Program-made: the position numbers and the translations under genes
NCBI GenBank assembly: GCA_030323885.1
Contig: JASIRB010003884.1
Coordinates: 1-64,000, forward strand
Direction of reading: 5' to 3'
DNA from: Branchipolynoe longqiensis
Lineage: Eukaryota; Annelida; Polychaeta; Phyllodocida; Polynoidae
Length of the DNA: 64,000 bases
The notes under the pieces: model-generated
The model's database searches: none
Seen by the model: the letters and a program-made list of their open reading frames with translations, nothing else
Told to the model about the DNA's origin: nothing
Part shown: piece after piece, positions 1 through 9,525 of the stretch
Position numbering within the stretch: position 1 is the first letter of the stretch
Layout of the letters: the number at the start of each line of letters is the position of its first letter

Positions 1-147
1 GCAGTTTTAGATCGTATACGGGAGGTGTGTACTAGGCATAACACTAGTCTGAGTGCCAAGATATTTCTCAATCTAAATGCAGATGGTATAAGATGTGCTC
101 ATTATATTGATGTAAATGCAATGCTGGATAACAGATTAATATCTTAA
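1..147 (+). CDS. 3' end of an unrecognised open reading frame (partial)
   Basis: Frame 1 is open from the first base of the window to a TAA at 145-147, giving a 48-residue C-terminal segment that includes KIFLNLNADG and ends NRLIS. It has no start because it runs off the left edge. I do not recognise the family. Forty-eight sense codons in AT-rich DNA are mildly unusual but can occur by chance. It could be the last exon of a host gene (a TTTTAG near base 10 could even be a splice acceptor) or the end of a transposon ORF. Confidence 0.2.
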   Translation, partial: AVLDRIREVCTRHNTSLSAKIFLNLNADGIRCAHYIDVNAMLDNRLIS

Positions 148-535
148 TTTATTATATATATTTCTTTAGTTGGTATTCTATGTTTCAAACAAGAGCTAAG
201 ATGCGCTGAAACTAGCACATTTCATAGCTGCACCCAATGTATTAGCATCTGCCATGTGCTTCTCGGGCTTTTTCCCCCTCCATGCAGCCCACAATGCACC
301 GCGCCGCTGGAATGGCGATGTAGTCTATCCATCATGCACGTCGTTGGCTCACTAGATAGGAAACCGGAAGTGACCCATTGACCCTTCCAACCGCCGGCGG
401 CAGCTTCCGTCAAACACATCCATTACGTAGGTAGCCGCACGATTGTGTCAACAGTCTGCCCGAGAACGAGGCAAAGACTAATCAGCAAGCACTAAATGCA
501 AGCAAAGACTAAATTTAAAGCAACACCATTCACCG
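148..535. other. no gene seen
   Basis: Unique-looking sequence with no credible reading frame. The short open stretch on the minus strand at 222-419 shows no domain. Confidence 0.4.
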
Positions 536-539
536 CCTA

Positions 540-735
540 CTTTAGAGTGTGGCTCTAGATACATTATCCATATGTTGAGAGAAAACCTTCATCCGTTCCC
601 TATCCTAGCAAAGGCTAATGCCACGCTAGGAAGCGAAAAAGTGTGACTGGTCAACGGATTCGAACCCACGCCCACGGGAAGTTAGTCAGCGCTTTTACCG
701 ATTCCACCACCCCGTCCGTTGAGTCTGTACAATTA
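540..735 (-). mobile_element. SINE-A copy, degenerate, minus strand
   Basis: On the minus strand, 721-655 gives a tRNA-like head with a box-A-like GGTGGAATCGGTAAAAGCG and a box B GGGTTCGAATCC. It is followed by the family landmarks 'cttcctagc' and 'gctaggatagg' in weakened form. It is more diverged than the other copies, so probably older. Confidence 0.5.
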
Positions 736-759
736 GGTCAGACGTGAGAGAGTGAATGG

Positions 760-1092
760 TTTATTTGTGTGTTTGAACTTGACATCCTGGCAATATCTAT
801 GGTCATAGCAGGACCGGTACCTGTGTACCGACTTGTGACAGTGCACACTCCCGGCGACTTTATAGTGCTGTCCCACTGGGAAACTAGGGCACCTGCAGCG
901 TTACCTGCTTTCGAGCCCAGCCACATTATCCTGATACTAAGATAACCAGTCCTTGCTCTATCCTAGTAATGCTGCATGCCAGGCTAGTTAGCGACAACAA
1001 TAAATTTGATAAGGCATTGGTAGACAGGGATGCAAACTTCCGACCTTCTGCATGGAAACTTGCGCTCTATCGATTTTAACCGTGTCTGGTTA
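760..1092 (-). mobile_element. SINE-A copy, full length, minus strand
   Basis: All family blocks appear in order on the minus strand: a tRNA-like head near 1090-1020 (ATCGATAGAGCGC, then GAAGGTCGGAAG), the 'aggatagagcaaggactggtt' region, 'cagtgggacagcactataaagtcgcc', and the end block 'gtcacaagtcggtac' to 'gatattgccaggatgtcaa'. There is no coding capacity. Confidence 0.7.
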
Positions 1093-1270
1093 GAATTAAA
1101 TGAGGCTGGCAGAAAGAGGACATAAGTACTACCCAATTAGCAACTCTACAACTTGCACTGACGTAGAAGACCCACATACCGACAAACACTCCATGTAGAT
1201 TACCAAAGTCCAATTCACACTTGCTAATCAAATGCCATTGAAGACAGAAACATCAAATTTCCAATGATTT

Positions 1271-1612
1271 TGTTTGTTGTTGTTGTTTTACATCCTAGCA
1301 ACATCTAAGGTCATATCAGGACGGGTACCGACTTGTGACAGTGCGCACTCATGGCGACTTTATAGTGCTGCCCCACTGGGAGACCAGACTGCCAGTACCA
1401 TGACTTGATATCCCACTCAGTCACATTATCCTGACACTGAGCTAACCAGTGCTTGCCCTATGCTAATAATGGCGAACGATTGGCTAGGAAGCGACACGTA
1501 TAGATTTTTAAGTCATTGGTTTGAATCGACCAGGGTTTGAACCAACAATCCTACGGTCTACCAACGTGGGAGACGGATGCTCTAACTCATTCGGCCATCC
1601 CGTCTGGTTGAA
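1271..1612 (-). mobile_element. SINE-A copy, full length, minus strand
   Basis: Read on the minus strand it begins with the tRNA-like head ACGGGATGGCCGAATGAG and ends in the family tail 'gttgctaggatgtaaaac' plus an (AAC)n run, seen on + as gttgttgttgtt at 1275-1286. The head belongs to the 'gatggccgaatgagtt' subtype shared with 12048-12390. Confidence 0.75.
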
Positions 1613-2030
1613 TTTCCAATGAAGATTTGATAACTTTGTCACTGTCAACAGCTTAGAAACTTGTATTCCCAGGCCTATCATAGGCGGGAGATGGCCTACT
1701 GCTTGGTTATCTACGGATCATCCTCAGCCAATGAGAAGCCTGGAATCCTTATCTATTGTGAACGTACAATATATCTGCACTCATGTGCATACTGTGGGAT
1801 GAAAGAATAAAGCATTGGATGTTATTTGAAAGGAGTGAAGAAAAAAAATATTGTGAATTCCAAGAGCTCCCGGATTTACCTAATCCAATATTTTTATATG
1901 AGGTTGGGCAGCTTGGGAAGACGGTCACAAGTCAGTAGCCATCCTGATACGACCTTAGAAGTTGTTCAGATATAAACATAAGGGAGAGGCTTATAGGGTA
2001 TTGCATGCTTAATTCCACATGGTGGACATT
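1613..2030. other. no gene; SINE-A tail fragment
   Basis: Positions 1918-1980 match only the 3' end block of SINE-A on the plus strand ('cacaagtcagtagccatcctgatacgacctta'). Nothing else is recognised. Confidence 0.4.
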
Positions 2031-2042
2031 GCTCAATCTATC

Positions 2043-3287
2043 TAAAACATTGATTGATTGATTGATTGGTGGTTGCTTTACGCCGTGTCTGCACCATAGG
2101 CCATATTCACCGCAAGAAATGTTTGTTTTTTGTTCAAACCATCGCTTTTACATGTAAAAGCAGACAATCAAATATGTGCCAATAGACACTCATTAAATTA
2201 GGAAGCTCACAATCATATATTTGTGGTCAAGGGAAACAAATTCCCATAGAAAAAGAAAAGTTTGATTAATAATTGATATAATCTATTTAGTAAACTATAT
2301 GAGGTGGTACAATCCAGCTGCCCTCAAAAAGGCTAAAATGTTTTCCTGTTTTACCTTAGTAAAAAGGGCATGCATACTGTCTGCAGTGTAGAACTGTTGG
2401 TGCAGGGCCAAAAAATCAACGCAACTTAGTAAAATGTGTTTGAGTGTCAGCGGGGATGACACCCAATACATTCAGGGGGAGGTTCCCCCTTGTGCAGAAA
2501 AGCATGTGTAAAGCCACGAGTGGCCATACGGCAGCGGCAAGGACCACTTGTTCCCGCCGACCTCCCGCATGAGTCTGTAGTGGCTTTCCCACAGATGGTT
2601 CAATTTCTTTAAGTTTATTAATGTTTTCATCCCACTCATGTTGCCATTTGGATTTTATGTGGGTGGCTATTATTGGTTTCAGATCAGAGTGAGGGATCAA
2701 ACACGGTTCAAGATCAAAGTTCAGGGCCTTCCTCGCAGCCCGATCAGCTCGTTTGTTTCCTTGTAGGCCGGCATGGCCAGGCACCCAGCACAGGTGGATG
2801 TCATACCCATCCGTCATCAGTTGGTTCATTTTATAAATGACCATTGCTAGAATATTGTGATTCATTTTCAGTCCAGCAACAGCCAGGAGGCAAGAGAACG
2901 AATCACTGTATATAACATAGTTAGTGTGGTTGGATACCTCGATACACTCCAATAAGAGAATGAGTGCTCGGGCTTCTGCAGTGGCTTCTGCAGTATCTAA
3001 AACAAGAAGACATGTTAGCCTTTTTGAGGGCAGCTGGTCTATACCACCTCATATAGTTCATTAAAACAATTTTTATTAATTACTTCTTTCATCTATTTTA
3101 TTTAATTATATGATTTTGAGCGTTTAGATATTCATAAGTGTCTATTGACACATAAGTGATTGTATGCTTTTACATTATATGCAAAGGCGATGGTTGAATA
3201 AAAAACAAACAATTTTCACCGTTAATATGGCCTATGCTACCGACACGGTGTAAAGAAACCACCAATCAATCAATCAAGCTCAATCTA
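2043..3287. mobile_element. Head-to-head pair of truncated non-LTR retrotransposon ends
   Basis: The block is flanked by an exact 12-bp direct repeat, GCTCAATCTATC, at 2031-2042 and 3288-3299. Each end carries an outward-facing (ATTG)n-type tail: TTGATTGATTGATTGG on the left and CCAATCAATCAATCAA on the right. About 285 bp inside each end (2050-2340 and 3005-3287) are the same 3' UTR in opposite orientation. The left unit is longer and includes an RNase H coding fragment. The two units meet near 3000. One target duplication around both copies implies one insertion event. A variable-length duplication plus a short-repeat tail is typical of target-primed reverse transcription. A foldback DNA element with a captured LINE piece is the alternative. 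Confidence 0.6.
2416..3000 (-). CDS. RNase H domain of a non-LTR retrotransposon pol (5'-truncated)
   Basis: The minus-strand frame is open from about 3000 to a stop at 2416. It begins with an Ala/Glu-rich stretch ending in AEARALILLLECIE and continues with IYSDSFSCLLA, then the hallmark CWVPGHAGLQGNKRADRAAR. The E of 'ECIE', the D of 'YSDS' and the D of 'KRADRAA' are the expected acidic catalytic positions of a type-I RNase H, the domain that removes RNA from the RNA:DNA hybrid. RNase H after RT is typical of the I/Jockey-related LINE superfamily. The C-terminal part, with Cys and His at 'LHMLFC', is the usual tail. The RT and endonuclease parts are absent, so this is a truncated copy. A TTG rather than ATG at 2950-2952 confirms that it is an internal fragment. 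Confidence 0.8.
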   Translation of the reverse strand, partial: LDTAEATAEARALILLLECIEVSNHTNYVIYSDSFSCLLAVAGLKMNHNILAMVIYKMNQLMTDGYDIHLCWVPGHAGLQGNKRADRAARKALNFDLEPCLIPHSDLKPIIATHIKSKWQHEWDENINKLKEIEPSVGKPLQTHAGGRREQVVLAAAVWPLVALHMLFCTRGNLPLNVLGVIPADTQTHFTKLR

Positions 3288-3299
3288 TCCCCGGAGGGA

Positions 3300-3950
3300 C
3301 GAGTTAAATGTCCATAGTCCGATGCTGTTGAGTTTCTGTCATTTTTCTGAGTTACATGTGTTAGGTTGATCGACGTAATTTACCTACTTTAGGTTGAAGT
3401 TAGTTATTTTATTAATGGCCACAAACAGGGTTTCCCCAAGGGAGAAATCTGGACCACTTTTAGTAGATAACAAACAATAACAAGAACTAAAACCGTTACC
3501 GATCTAATGGTCCTTCCCTATTTCGGATCGACCTTGGATAGCCAAACCCAACACAAAAGAAGCTCAAACAGCTACAGATACTAAATAATCACCATGTAAC
3601 CACAAAGGGCTACTACAGCAAATAATGTGCCACTACTAAAGCAGACCAGAAGCCAAATAAAAGATCATGAGAGAAGCACGTTGGTAATGGCTACCAAGGT
3701 GTGGAATGCCCAAACGGTAAAGGAATGACAAACTCCTGACCTAAAAACTTACAAAAAATATCTGTGCAAAATAAGGCTAGGAAACCCCCACTAAGCTGCA
3801 CTGCAAAGGGCATGTGATATGTCATGGCCCACCAGCGGGATGCCCAATGGAAGGTAACCATGCCAAAAGTAGCCAGATAACACACCACACAGCTACGTAC
3901 AAGCCTATGATACGTAAATAGGAGTAGGCTAGTCAAGTAATAAGAGTAGA
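3300..3950. other. no gene seen; possibly more of the LINE 3' UTR at its right
   Basis: The sequence leads without a clear boundary into the LINE 3' end at 3951. The minus-strand open stretch at 3691-3975 is hydrophobic only because of base composition and overlaps this repeat. Confidence 0.35.
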
Positions 3951-4180
3951 GCAAAATAAAATACATATATGCCAAGAAAATCCAAAAAAGCTAACGTAGG
4001 CTACTAACCATACCAACCAATTATCTATCTGCTACTGAAATGCAGGCAATCAAATACCTTATCAGCAGCTACTGTGTGGTAAGATAACACCAACACTACA
4101 ACTGGCCAGCATTGAAAACAAGCCTGGGTACCCAGGCTTATATGCTATGGACAGTATAAATACAGCCTCAATAAAAACAA
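3951..4180 (+). mobile_element. 3' end of a poly(A) LINE family (LINE-P)
   Basis: This segment recurs at 58588-58823: both contain 'ctatctatctgctact', 'atcagcagctactg', 'ctggccagcattgaaaacaagcctgggtaccc' in pieces, and end in 'ggacagtataaatacagcctcaataaaa' followed by A-rich sequence. A third copy of only the last ~40 bp lies inverted at 14697-14740. A shared, fixed 3' end with an A tail is the mark of 5'-truncated retroposition. No coding part is seen. Confidence 0.6.
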
Positions 4181-4755
4181 AAATTTTAAAATGGCTAACT
4201 TTGGAGATATTTAAAATGTGAAAAATAAAGTTTGTGTGTGTGTCAAAATTCTGACACCATATACTTCAGCAGTAACACTAACAGGTTCAAGACAATTACC
4301 TGACTCTTTCACTTTCACGCAGCAATAATTGCCTAACACAAGTAACAGTAACATGGTTTTGAAAATTTGATGATTTGATGATTTTCTCGGACTATGCATA
4401 TACCAAAGCCTTGCAGAATTCAGAATCTCGCGCTTGACATGACTAGGATTAGATTCCCGATAATGTGACTGACTGGGATGTTGGATCAAGGTGCCGGTTG
4501 TAGTGTAACCAAGCGGGGCAGCTAGATAAAGCAGCTCTAAGTGCAGCCTGCCAGATATGTCCAGATATGACCTTATGTGTAGCTAGGGTAGATAAGCTCC
4601 AACCCATTACTTACCAACAGAAGGTCCTGCCTCTTAGTTCCAAAAGCACTTAATGTTCTTAGGTAGCATGAACTGTCACTCTCAGGAACCATGTTAACGT
4701 CTTCCAACAAATAGGTCATTATAGATTACCTTCCAACAAATAGGTCATTATAGAT
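4181..4755. other. no gene; short tandem duplication at its end
   Basis: No supportable reading frame. Around 4701-4755 the phrase 'cttccaacaaataggtcatt' plus 'atagatt' occurs twice in tandem (about 28 bp apart), just before a SINE-B head. Confidence 0.4.
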
Positions 4756-4757
4756 TC

Positions 4758-4998
4758 TCTGTGGCGGAGTGGTTAGAGTGTCTGACTTTTTTCTAGGTCG
4801 GACTCCTAATCTGAAGGTCAGTGGTTCGATTCCCCGTTCCCCCAGCTCTGCCAGTTTGGATTTACACCGCTGTGTATAACTTACAGCGTCATCAAAGGCT
4901 GGTTGCTCTCATACCATGTCTATGTGGTGTGGGAGGTTAAAAATCCCTTGGGTTGGTAAAAGTGGAGGCTCGGGCTTTCTATCGACAGACTGTCTAAT
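4758..4998 (+). mobile_element. SINE-B copy (tRNA-derived)
   Basis: The head GGCGGAGTGGTTAGAG (box A) and GGTTCGATTCCCC (box B) encloses an anticodon-loop-like CTCCTAA. A body with 'tgctctcataccatgtctat' and 'gtgtgggaggttaaaaatccc' follows. The same unit recurs at 60815-61125. An extra 'ttttttctag' block sits between the boxes in both copies, so it belongs to the family. The CTCCTAA loop suggests a tRNA-Arg(CCT)-like ancestor, which is inference. Confidence 0.65.
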
Positions 4999-5149
4999 GG
5001 TGAAAACAAGTCTATTCAGACTTATCCATGATAGGCAGGATAAGTCTTCAAGAAAAAACCACTATACAAGTTTAAAGGGGCAGTAACATGACAAAGGCAA
5101 CTGTACTTACTCAAAAGCAGCGTGATCCAATATGCCTAGTCATCAGCTT

Positions 5150-5412
5150 GTATGTGTTTGTTTACTGGGGATTTACGTCCAAGCAACATCTACAGGCATA
5201 TCAGGACAGGTGATAGTGTGCATTCGTGGCACCTTCATCGTACTGTCCCACTGACAGATCAGGTCAGCAACATCATGACTCAATATCCCACTCAGTCACA
5301 TTATCCTAATATCGAGCTAACCAGTCATCGCCCTATCCTTGTGATGAAGAGTGCCAGGCTACGTCGCGACAAGTATCAATTGTGTAAGTCTTTGGTTTGA
5401 CTCGGATACGTA
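5150..5412 (-). mobile_element. SINE-A copy without head, minus strand
   Basis: The landmarks 'gttgcttggacgtaaat', 'gtgggatattgagtcatgatg' and 'cactcttcatcacaaggatagggc' are readable on the minus strand. The tRNA-like part is missing at the right end. Confidence 0.6.
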
Positions 5413-5437
5413 CGATCTTCAGACCTTTTTACACGGT

Positions 5438-5492
5438 CCGGACACGGTGGCCTAATCGGTAGAGCGCTGGCTTCCCGTGCGGAAGGTCTGTG
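5438..5492 (+). mobile_element. tRNA-like SINE-A head fragment
   Basis: 'gacacggtggcctaatcggtagagcgctggcttcccgtg' in pieces matches the SINE-A head, but box B and the body are missing. It is too incomplete to be a tRNA gene. Confidence 0.45.
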
Positions 5493-5648
5493 CTGTTTGT
5501 GATATCAGTGTGATATGAGCTAGTTATCTTGATAGTTGGTGAGGAAAACCTCTCAGAATATTTGCTATGTTTTCATTTGGATGGTGGTATTTGCACTGAG
5601 AGCTCTCGGAGTCTCTTTCTTTATGAATGGGTTCCTTGTGTTCGGCTT

Positions 5649-5650
5649 TC

Positions 5651-5685
<35 letters not shown>

Positions 5686-5686
5686 A
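5649..5686. repeat. (AT)n microsatellite
   Basis: An almost pure alternating AT run with one GT interruption. Confidence 0.9.
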
Positions 5687-5687
5687 A

Positions 5688-5747
5688 CAGTAAAACCTCT
5701 TTAACCGACCACCTCCATGGACCACTTAAAGTTAACAGATTTTACTG
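5688..5747. mobile_element. 60-bp palindromic MITE with pogo/Tigger-like ends
   Basis: It opens CAGTAAAACCTCTTTAACC and closes with the approximate reverse complement (GTTAACAGATTTTACTG). Termini of the form CAGT...ACTG with AACC blocks are typical of pogo/Tigger-type Tc1/mariner relatives. It lies between two AT runs, so a TA target duplication cannot be judged; the left neighbour reads AA. Confidence 0.5.
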
Positions 5748-5755
5748 TATATACA

Positions 5756-5757
<2 letters not shown>

Positions 5758-5810
<53 letters not shown>

Positions 5811-5812
5811 GC
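5758..5812. repeat. (AT)n microsatellite
   Basis: Alternating TA of about 55 bp with one GT interruption. Confidence 0.9.
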
Positions 5813-5815
5813 TAG

Positions 5816-6185
5816 AACGTATGGGTGATGTTGGGAGGTGTAATATAACAGTACTCAAACAAATTGTTTTTGGTTCTTTGAAGATTTAAAGAAAAAGAAT
5901 TGTTTAGGGGCAGCTCAAGTAAAACTAAGACATACCCAAGTGAAATGTTTGAACACGTTCATTTCCTAGAACACGAAGGGTAGCTTACCGCATAAGATTA
6001 AGCCAAACAAGTAATTATGTATTACCTAATATGTGCTGATCATGATATACCATGCAATACTATGTATTATCGTTTAAAATCACAATAGCACCTGTTTATC
6101 CCTAATGACAAGTGATTTTAATTGACCCGCAGGAAGTCGATGGGGCACAAGAGCTGGGAGACATCGAGGATTTGTAGCGCGTGGG
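5816..6185. other. no gene seen
   Basis: Ordinary AT-rich sequence between the AT run and the G-rich array; nothing recognised. Confidence 0.4.
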
Positions 6186-7365
6186 TGCGAAGATGGGTGG
6201 GGTGCGAGGAGGGGGTCGGGGATGGGTGGGAGGGGGGTGGGTGCGAGTAGGGCGAGGGGTGAGGAGGGGTGGGTTGAAGAGGGTGGGGGTGTGAGGATGG
6301 TGGGGTATGAGGAGGGGTGGGGGGGCGAGGAGGGGGGGGTGCGGGAGCGAGGAGGGGTGAAGAGGGGAGGGGTTTGGGGTGCGATGAGGGCGGGTAGGGC
6401 GAGGTGAGGAGGGGGTGGGGTGTGGGGTGGGGGGGTGGAGGATGGGTGCGAGGAGGGTGGGGGTGAGGGGTGGGGAGGGGTGGTGGGGGGGGAGAAGGGG
6501 TGCCGATGCGGGGTGGGGGCGAGGGGGGGGGTGTGAGGGGGGTAGGGGGTGCGAGGCGAGGGCGAGGAGGGGTGCGAGGGTGGGTGTGCGAGGGAGGGGG
6601 TGGGGGGTGGGGTGCGAGGAGGGGGGGAGGGGTAGGGGTGGTAGGGGGTAGGGGTAGGGGGTGCGAGGAGGGGTAGGGTGGGTGGCGAGGAGGGGTGGGG
6701 GGTGCGAGGAGGGGGGGGCGAGTGGGGAGGGGGGAGAGGAGGGGTGGGGTGCGAGGGGTGGGTGGGGGGCGGTGGGGGTTGGGGGTAGGAGGGGCGGGGG
6801 GCGAGAGGGGTGGGTGCGAGGAGGGGTGGGGTGGGAGGAGGGGTGGGGCGGGGGACAGGGTCAGAGGGGTGGGGGTGCGAGGAGGGTGGGTGCGAGAGGG
6901 GTGGGTGCGAGGAGGGGGCTGGGGTGCGAGGAGGGGTGGGGTGCGGGAGGGAGTGGGGGCGAGGGTGGGAGGGGGGTGGGAGGTGGGGTGGGAGGGGGTG
7001 GCGAGGGGCAGGAGGTTGCGAGGGAGGGGTGGGGGGAGGAGGGGTGGGGTTCGAGAGGGGTGAGGAGGGGTGGGGTGCGGAGGAGGGGGGTGGGGGCGAG
7101 GAGGGGTGGGGTGCGGGATGGGGAGGGGGAGGGTTGGTGCGAGGAGGAGGGTGGGGTGCGAGGTGGGGTGTGGGGGTGCGGAGGAGGGGTGGGGTGTGAA
7201 GAGGGTCGGGTTGCGAGGAGGGGTGGGGTGTGATGAGGGGCGGGGGTGTGAGGAGGGGTGGATGCGAGGAGGGGTGGGGTGTGAGGAGGGGTGGGGGTGC
7301 GAGGAGGGGTGGGGTGCGAGGAGGGGTTGGGTGCGAGGAGGGGTGGGGGTGCGAGGAAAGGGGGG
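6186..7365. repeat. G-rich minisatellite, ~18-19-bp unit (GGGGTGGGGTGCGAGGAG)
   Basis: About 1.2 kb of imperfect tandem repeats with nearly all G on the plus strand. Units vary between 16 and 30 bp through changes in G-run length. Frequent runs of four or more G on one strand make G-quadruplexes likely. On the minus strand the repeat lacks stops and yields a long Pro/Ser/His-rich frame (6080-7450), which I treat as a by-product of the repeat and not a gene. Confidence 0.85.
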
Positions 7366-7504
7366 ACTTCGTAGATAGGTGAGGAACCATGAAGAGGAGG
7401 GAACAACGAAGAAGGATAGGGAACAACACGAAGGAGTGTGAATGAAACAATGGAGAGGTGCTTAATTTGTAATAATTTAAACTTGAGAAAGTATAACCAC
7501 CACC

Positions 7505-8100
7505 TCTAAGTTATTCACTCGGACAGATAACGACAAGTATATGAGTAACCCTCAGGCAGGTCACTCATCTCAATACAGTGTGTGTGGCAAACATAACCTG
7601 CAGGCAGGTTGATCATCTCGATAAAGTGGGCATGGCGAACATATCTTGAGGCAGGTCCATCATCTCGGTACAGTGTGTGTGGCGAACATAACCTGCAGGC
7701 AGGTTGATTATCTCGATAAAGTTGGCATGGCGAACATATCTGGAGGCAAGTCCATCATCTCGGTACAGTGTGTGTGGCGAACATAACCTGCAGGAAGGTT
7801 GATCATCTCGATAAAGTGGGCATGGCGAACATATCTTGAGGCAAGTCCATCATCTCGGTACAGTGTGTGTGGCGAACATAACCTGCAGGCAGGTTGATCA
7901 TCTCGATAAAGTGGGCATGGCGAACATATCTTGAGGCAGGTCCATCATCACGGTACAGTGTGTGTGGCGAACATAACCTGCAGGCAGGTTGATTATCTCG
8001 ATAAAGTTGGCATGGCGAACATATCTGGAGACAAGTCCATCATCTCGGTACAGTGGACGTTCAATCTCGGCAACATGTACAAGGAGGCCTAGTTTCATCT
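7505..8100 (+). repeat. 95-bp tandem repeat, five full copies
   Basis: The phrase 'acataacctgcaggcagg' starts at 7591, 7686, 7781, 7876 and 7971, exactly 95 bp apart. Each unit is a dimer of two related ~47-bp halves, one with 'gttgatcatctcgataaag' and one with 'gtccatcatctcggtacag'. The array ends in 'tacaaggaggcctagttt' near 8079-8096. Confidence 0.9.
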
Positions 8101-8384
8101 ATATCGGCAAAGATAGGCAATATTTGAATCAAGAGTCAATCAAACAATCAAGTAAACAAACATATCAGAAGAAATAACTCAATAATGTACAGATCGAAGT
8201 AGATAGTTTAAAGCAGTCCCGTGAGTGAGGAATTTAACCAGCACTCATCTCTAGATGGGATGCAGGGTGGGTGAAGCAATGTTGTCGGTATAGTAACCAG
8301 AAGCAAACTCAGGACAGGGCAGCAGTCACATGGACCAGTAACTAGGTCGCCTGACCTCGTATATGAGTTATCCATATATTTAAC

Positions 8385-8625
8385 GGCAAAAATAACCTGC
8401 GGGCAGGTCGAACATCTCGATACAGTGGGCATGGCGAAAATATCCTACAGGCAGGTCAATCATCTTAATACAGAGGGTGTGGAGAACATAACCTGGAGGA
8501 GGGTCGACCATCTCGATTCACGGGGTGTTGCGAACATATCTGGAGGCAGGTCCATCATCTCGATACAGTGGGTGTTCATTCTCTGCAATGTATACAAGGA
8601 GGCCTAGTTTCAAATAATCAAGAAT
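8385..8625 (+). repeat. Second, more diverged cluster of the ~47-bp half-repeats
   Basis: Five half-units ('cctgcgggcaggtcgaac', 'cctacaggcaggtcaatc' and so on) lead into the same end sequence, 'tacaaggaggcctagttt', as the first cluster. The shared right border suggests that both clusters are parts of one dispersed element. Confidence 0.75.
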
Positions 8626-9066
8626 AGAAGCAAGGGGACCCCACCACGCTAACAATTACAGATATGTCGCCGTGTCCAGCCCAGTTCACTCACGATCCAC
8701 CCACGTTTGTAAAAAAACAATCGAGACACATAAACACCACAATGCAGCGGATCAGAGGAACAACACGTCCCGCCGGCCGGCAATCCAAGGGATCAGTGAG
8801 GCGCTCACAACCAGGGCAGTGTGCACGCAGCCCCATCAACCACCAATATGGCGCCGGTGTAGGACGTTCAAAACACTACCCCGTTCAGAACACTACGGTA
8901 GTGTTTTGAACCTAAGTTCAAAACACTACCGTAGTGTTCTGAACTTAGGTTCAAAACACTACTGTTAAGTTCAAAACACTACCCATACGTACGTTGAAAA
9001 CACTACCCAAGTTCAAAACACTCATGACATGGCAGGAGCATAAAGTATACAACCAAATTATATTTA

Positions 9067-9300
9067 TTGTACAATTTGTGTAATAAACATGCCGATATTG
9101 TTTATGGGTTCAAATCAGTGAAAACTATGAGTAATTACTATTTCTTGATGTATTTTGAAATTCATATATTAAATGATCAGTGGAAACATTTAACTGAACC
9201 ACAAGTGATGGTTGAATATGATGAACGGCATTTCACGTCAGGTTACTATGGTTGCGGCGAGGAGTTTGCAGTTGAACATGTTACCAGAGAGAGTATATAG
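9067..9300 (+). CDS. Unrecognised 77-residue open frame inside the foldback element
   Basis: The frame opens at 9067 with TTG rather than ATG. The product has a hydrophobic middle (YYFLMYFEIHI) and an acidic C-terminal half (MVEYDERHF, GCGEEFAVEH). There is no recognisable domain. Its position between the two motif clusters means it belongs to the element if it is expressed. It is most likely a chance frame or a relic. Confidence 0.15.
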   Translation: MYNLCNKHADIVYGFKSVKTMSNYYFLMYFEIHILNDQWKHLTEPQVMVEYDERHFTSGYYGCGEEFAVEHVTRESI

Positions 9301-9334
9301 ATGAGAGGGACAACTCTCATACTGGCCAATGGTC

Positions 9335-9525
9335 ATGTGCAATCTTGCTACAGAAAAAGTGAAATATCTCTAAAACCACATCACCTAGAAGCAAATCGCA
9401 TGGTACACATATAGAAAACATGTTTACCGAAAGGATTATATTAAATTTATAAGGTTACAGTTCTGGATTTCTATTAATTTTGAATAAAATAAAAGTTTTG
9501 CACTGCACGTACGGCAAACTCACAG
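9335..9525 (+). repeat. Dispersed repeat R1, copy 1
   Basis: Blocks such as 'agtgaaatatct', 'aaaac...catcacctagaa', 'ttttgaata' and 'gttttgcactg...cggcaaactca' recur in the same order at 23165-23365. It is non-coding. It lies inside the foldback element, so either that element carries R1 or R1 marks a second copy of its interior. Confidence 0.5.

Noticed and set aside
6080..7450. 456-codon Pro/Ser/His-rich minus-strand frame and several Gly/Arg-rich plus-strand frames
   Set aside because: By-products of the G-rich minisatellite; the same region is open in many frames on both strands.
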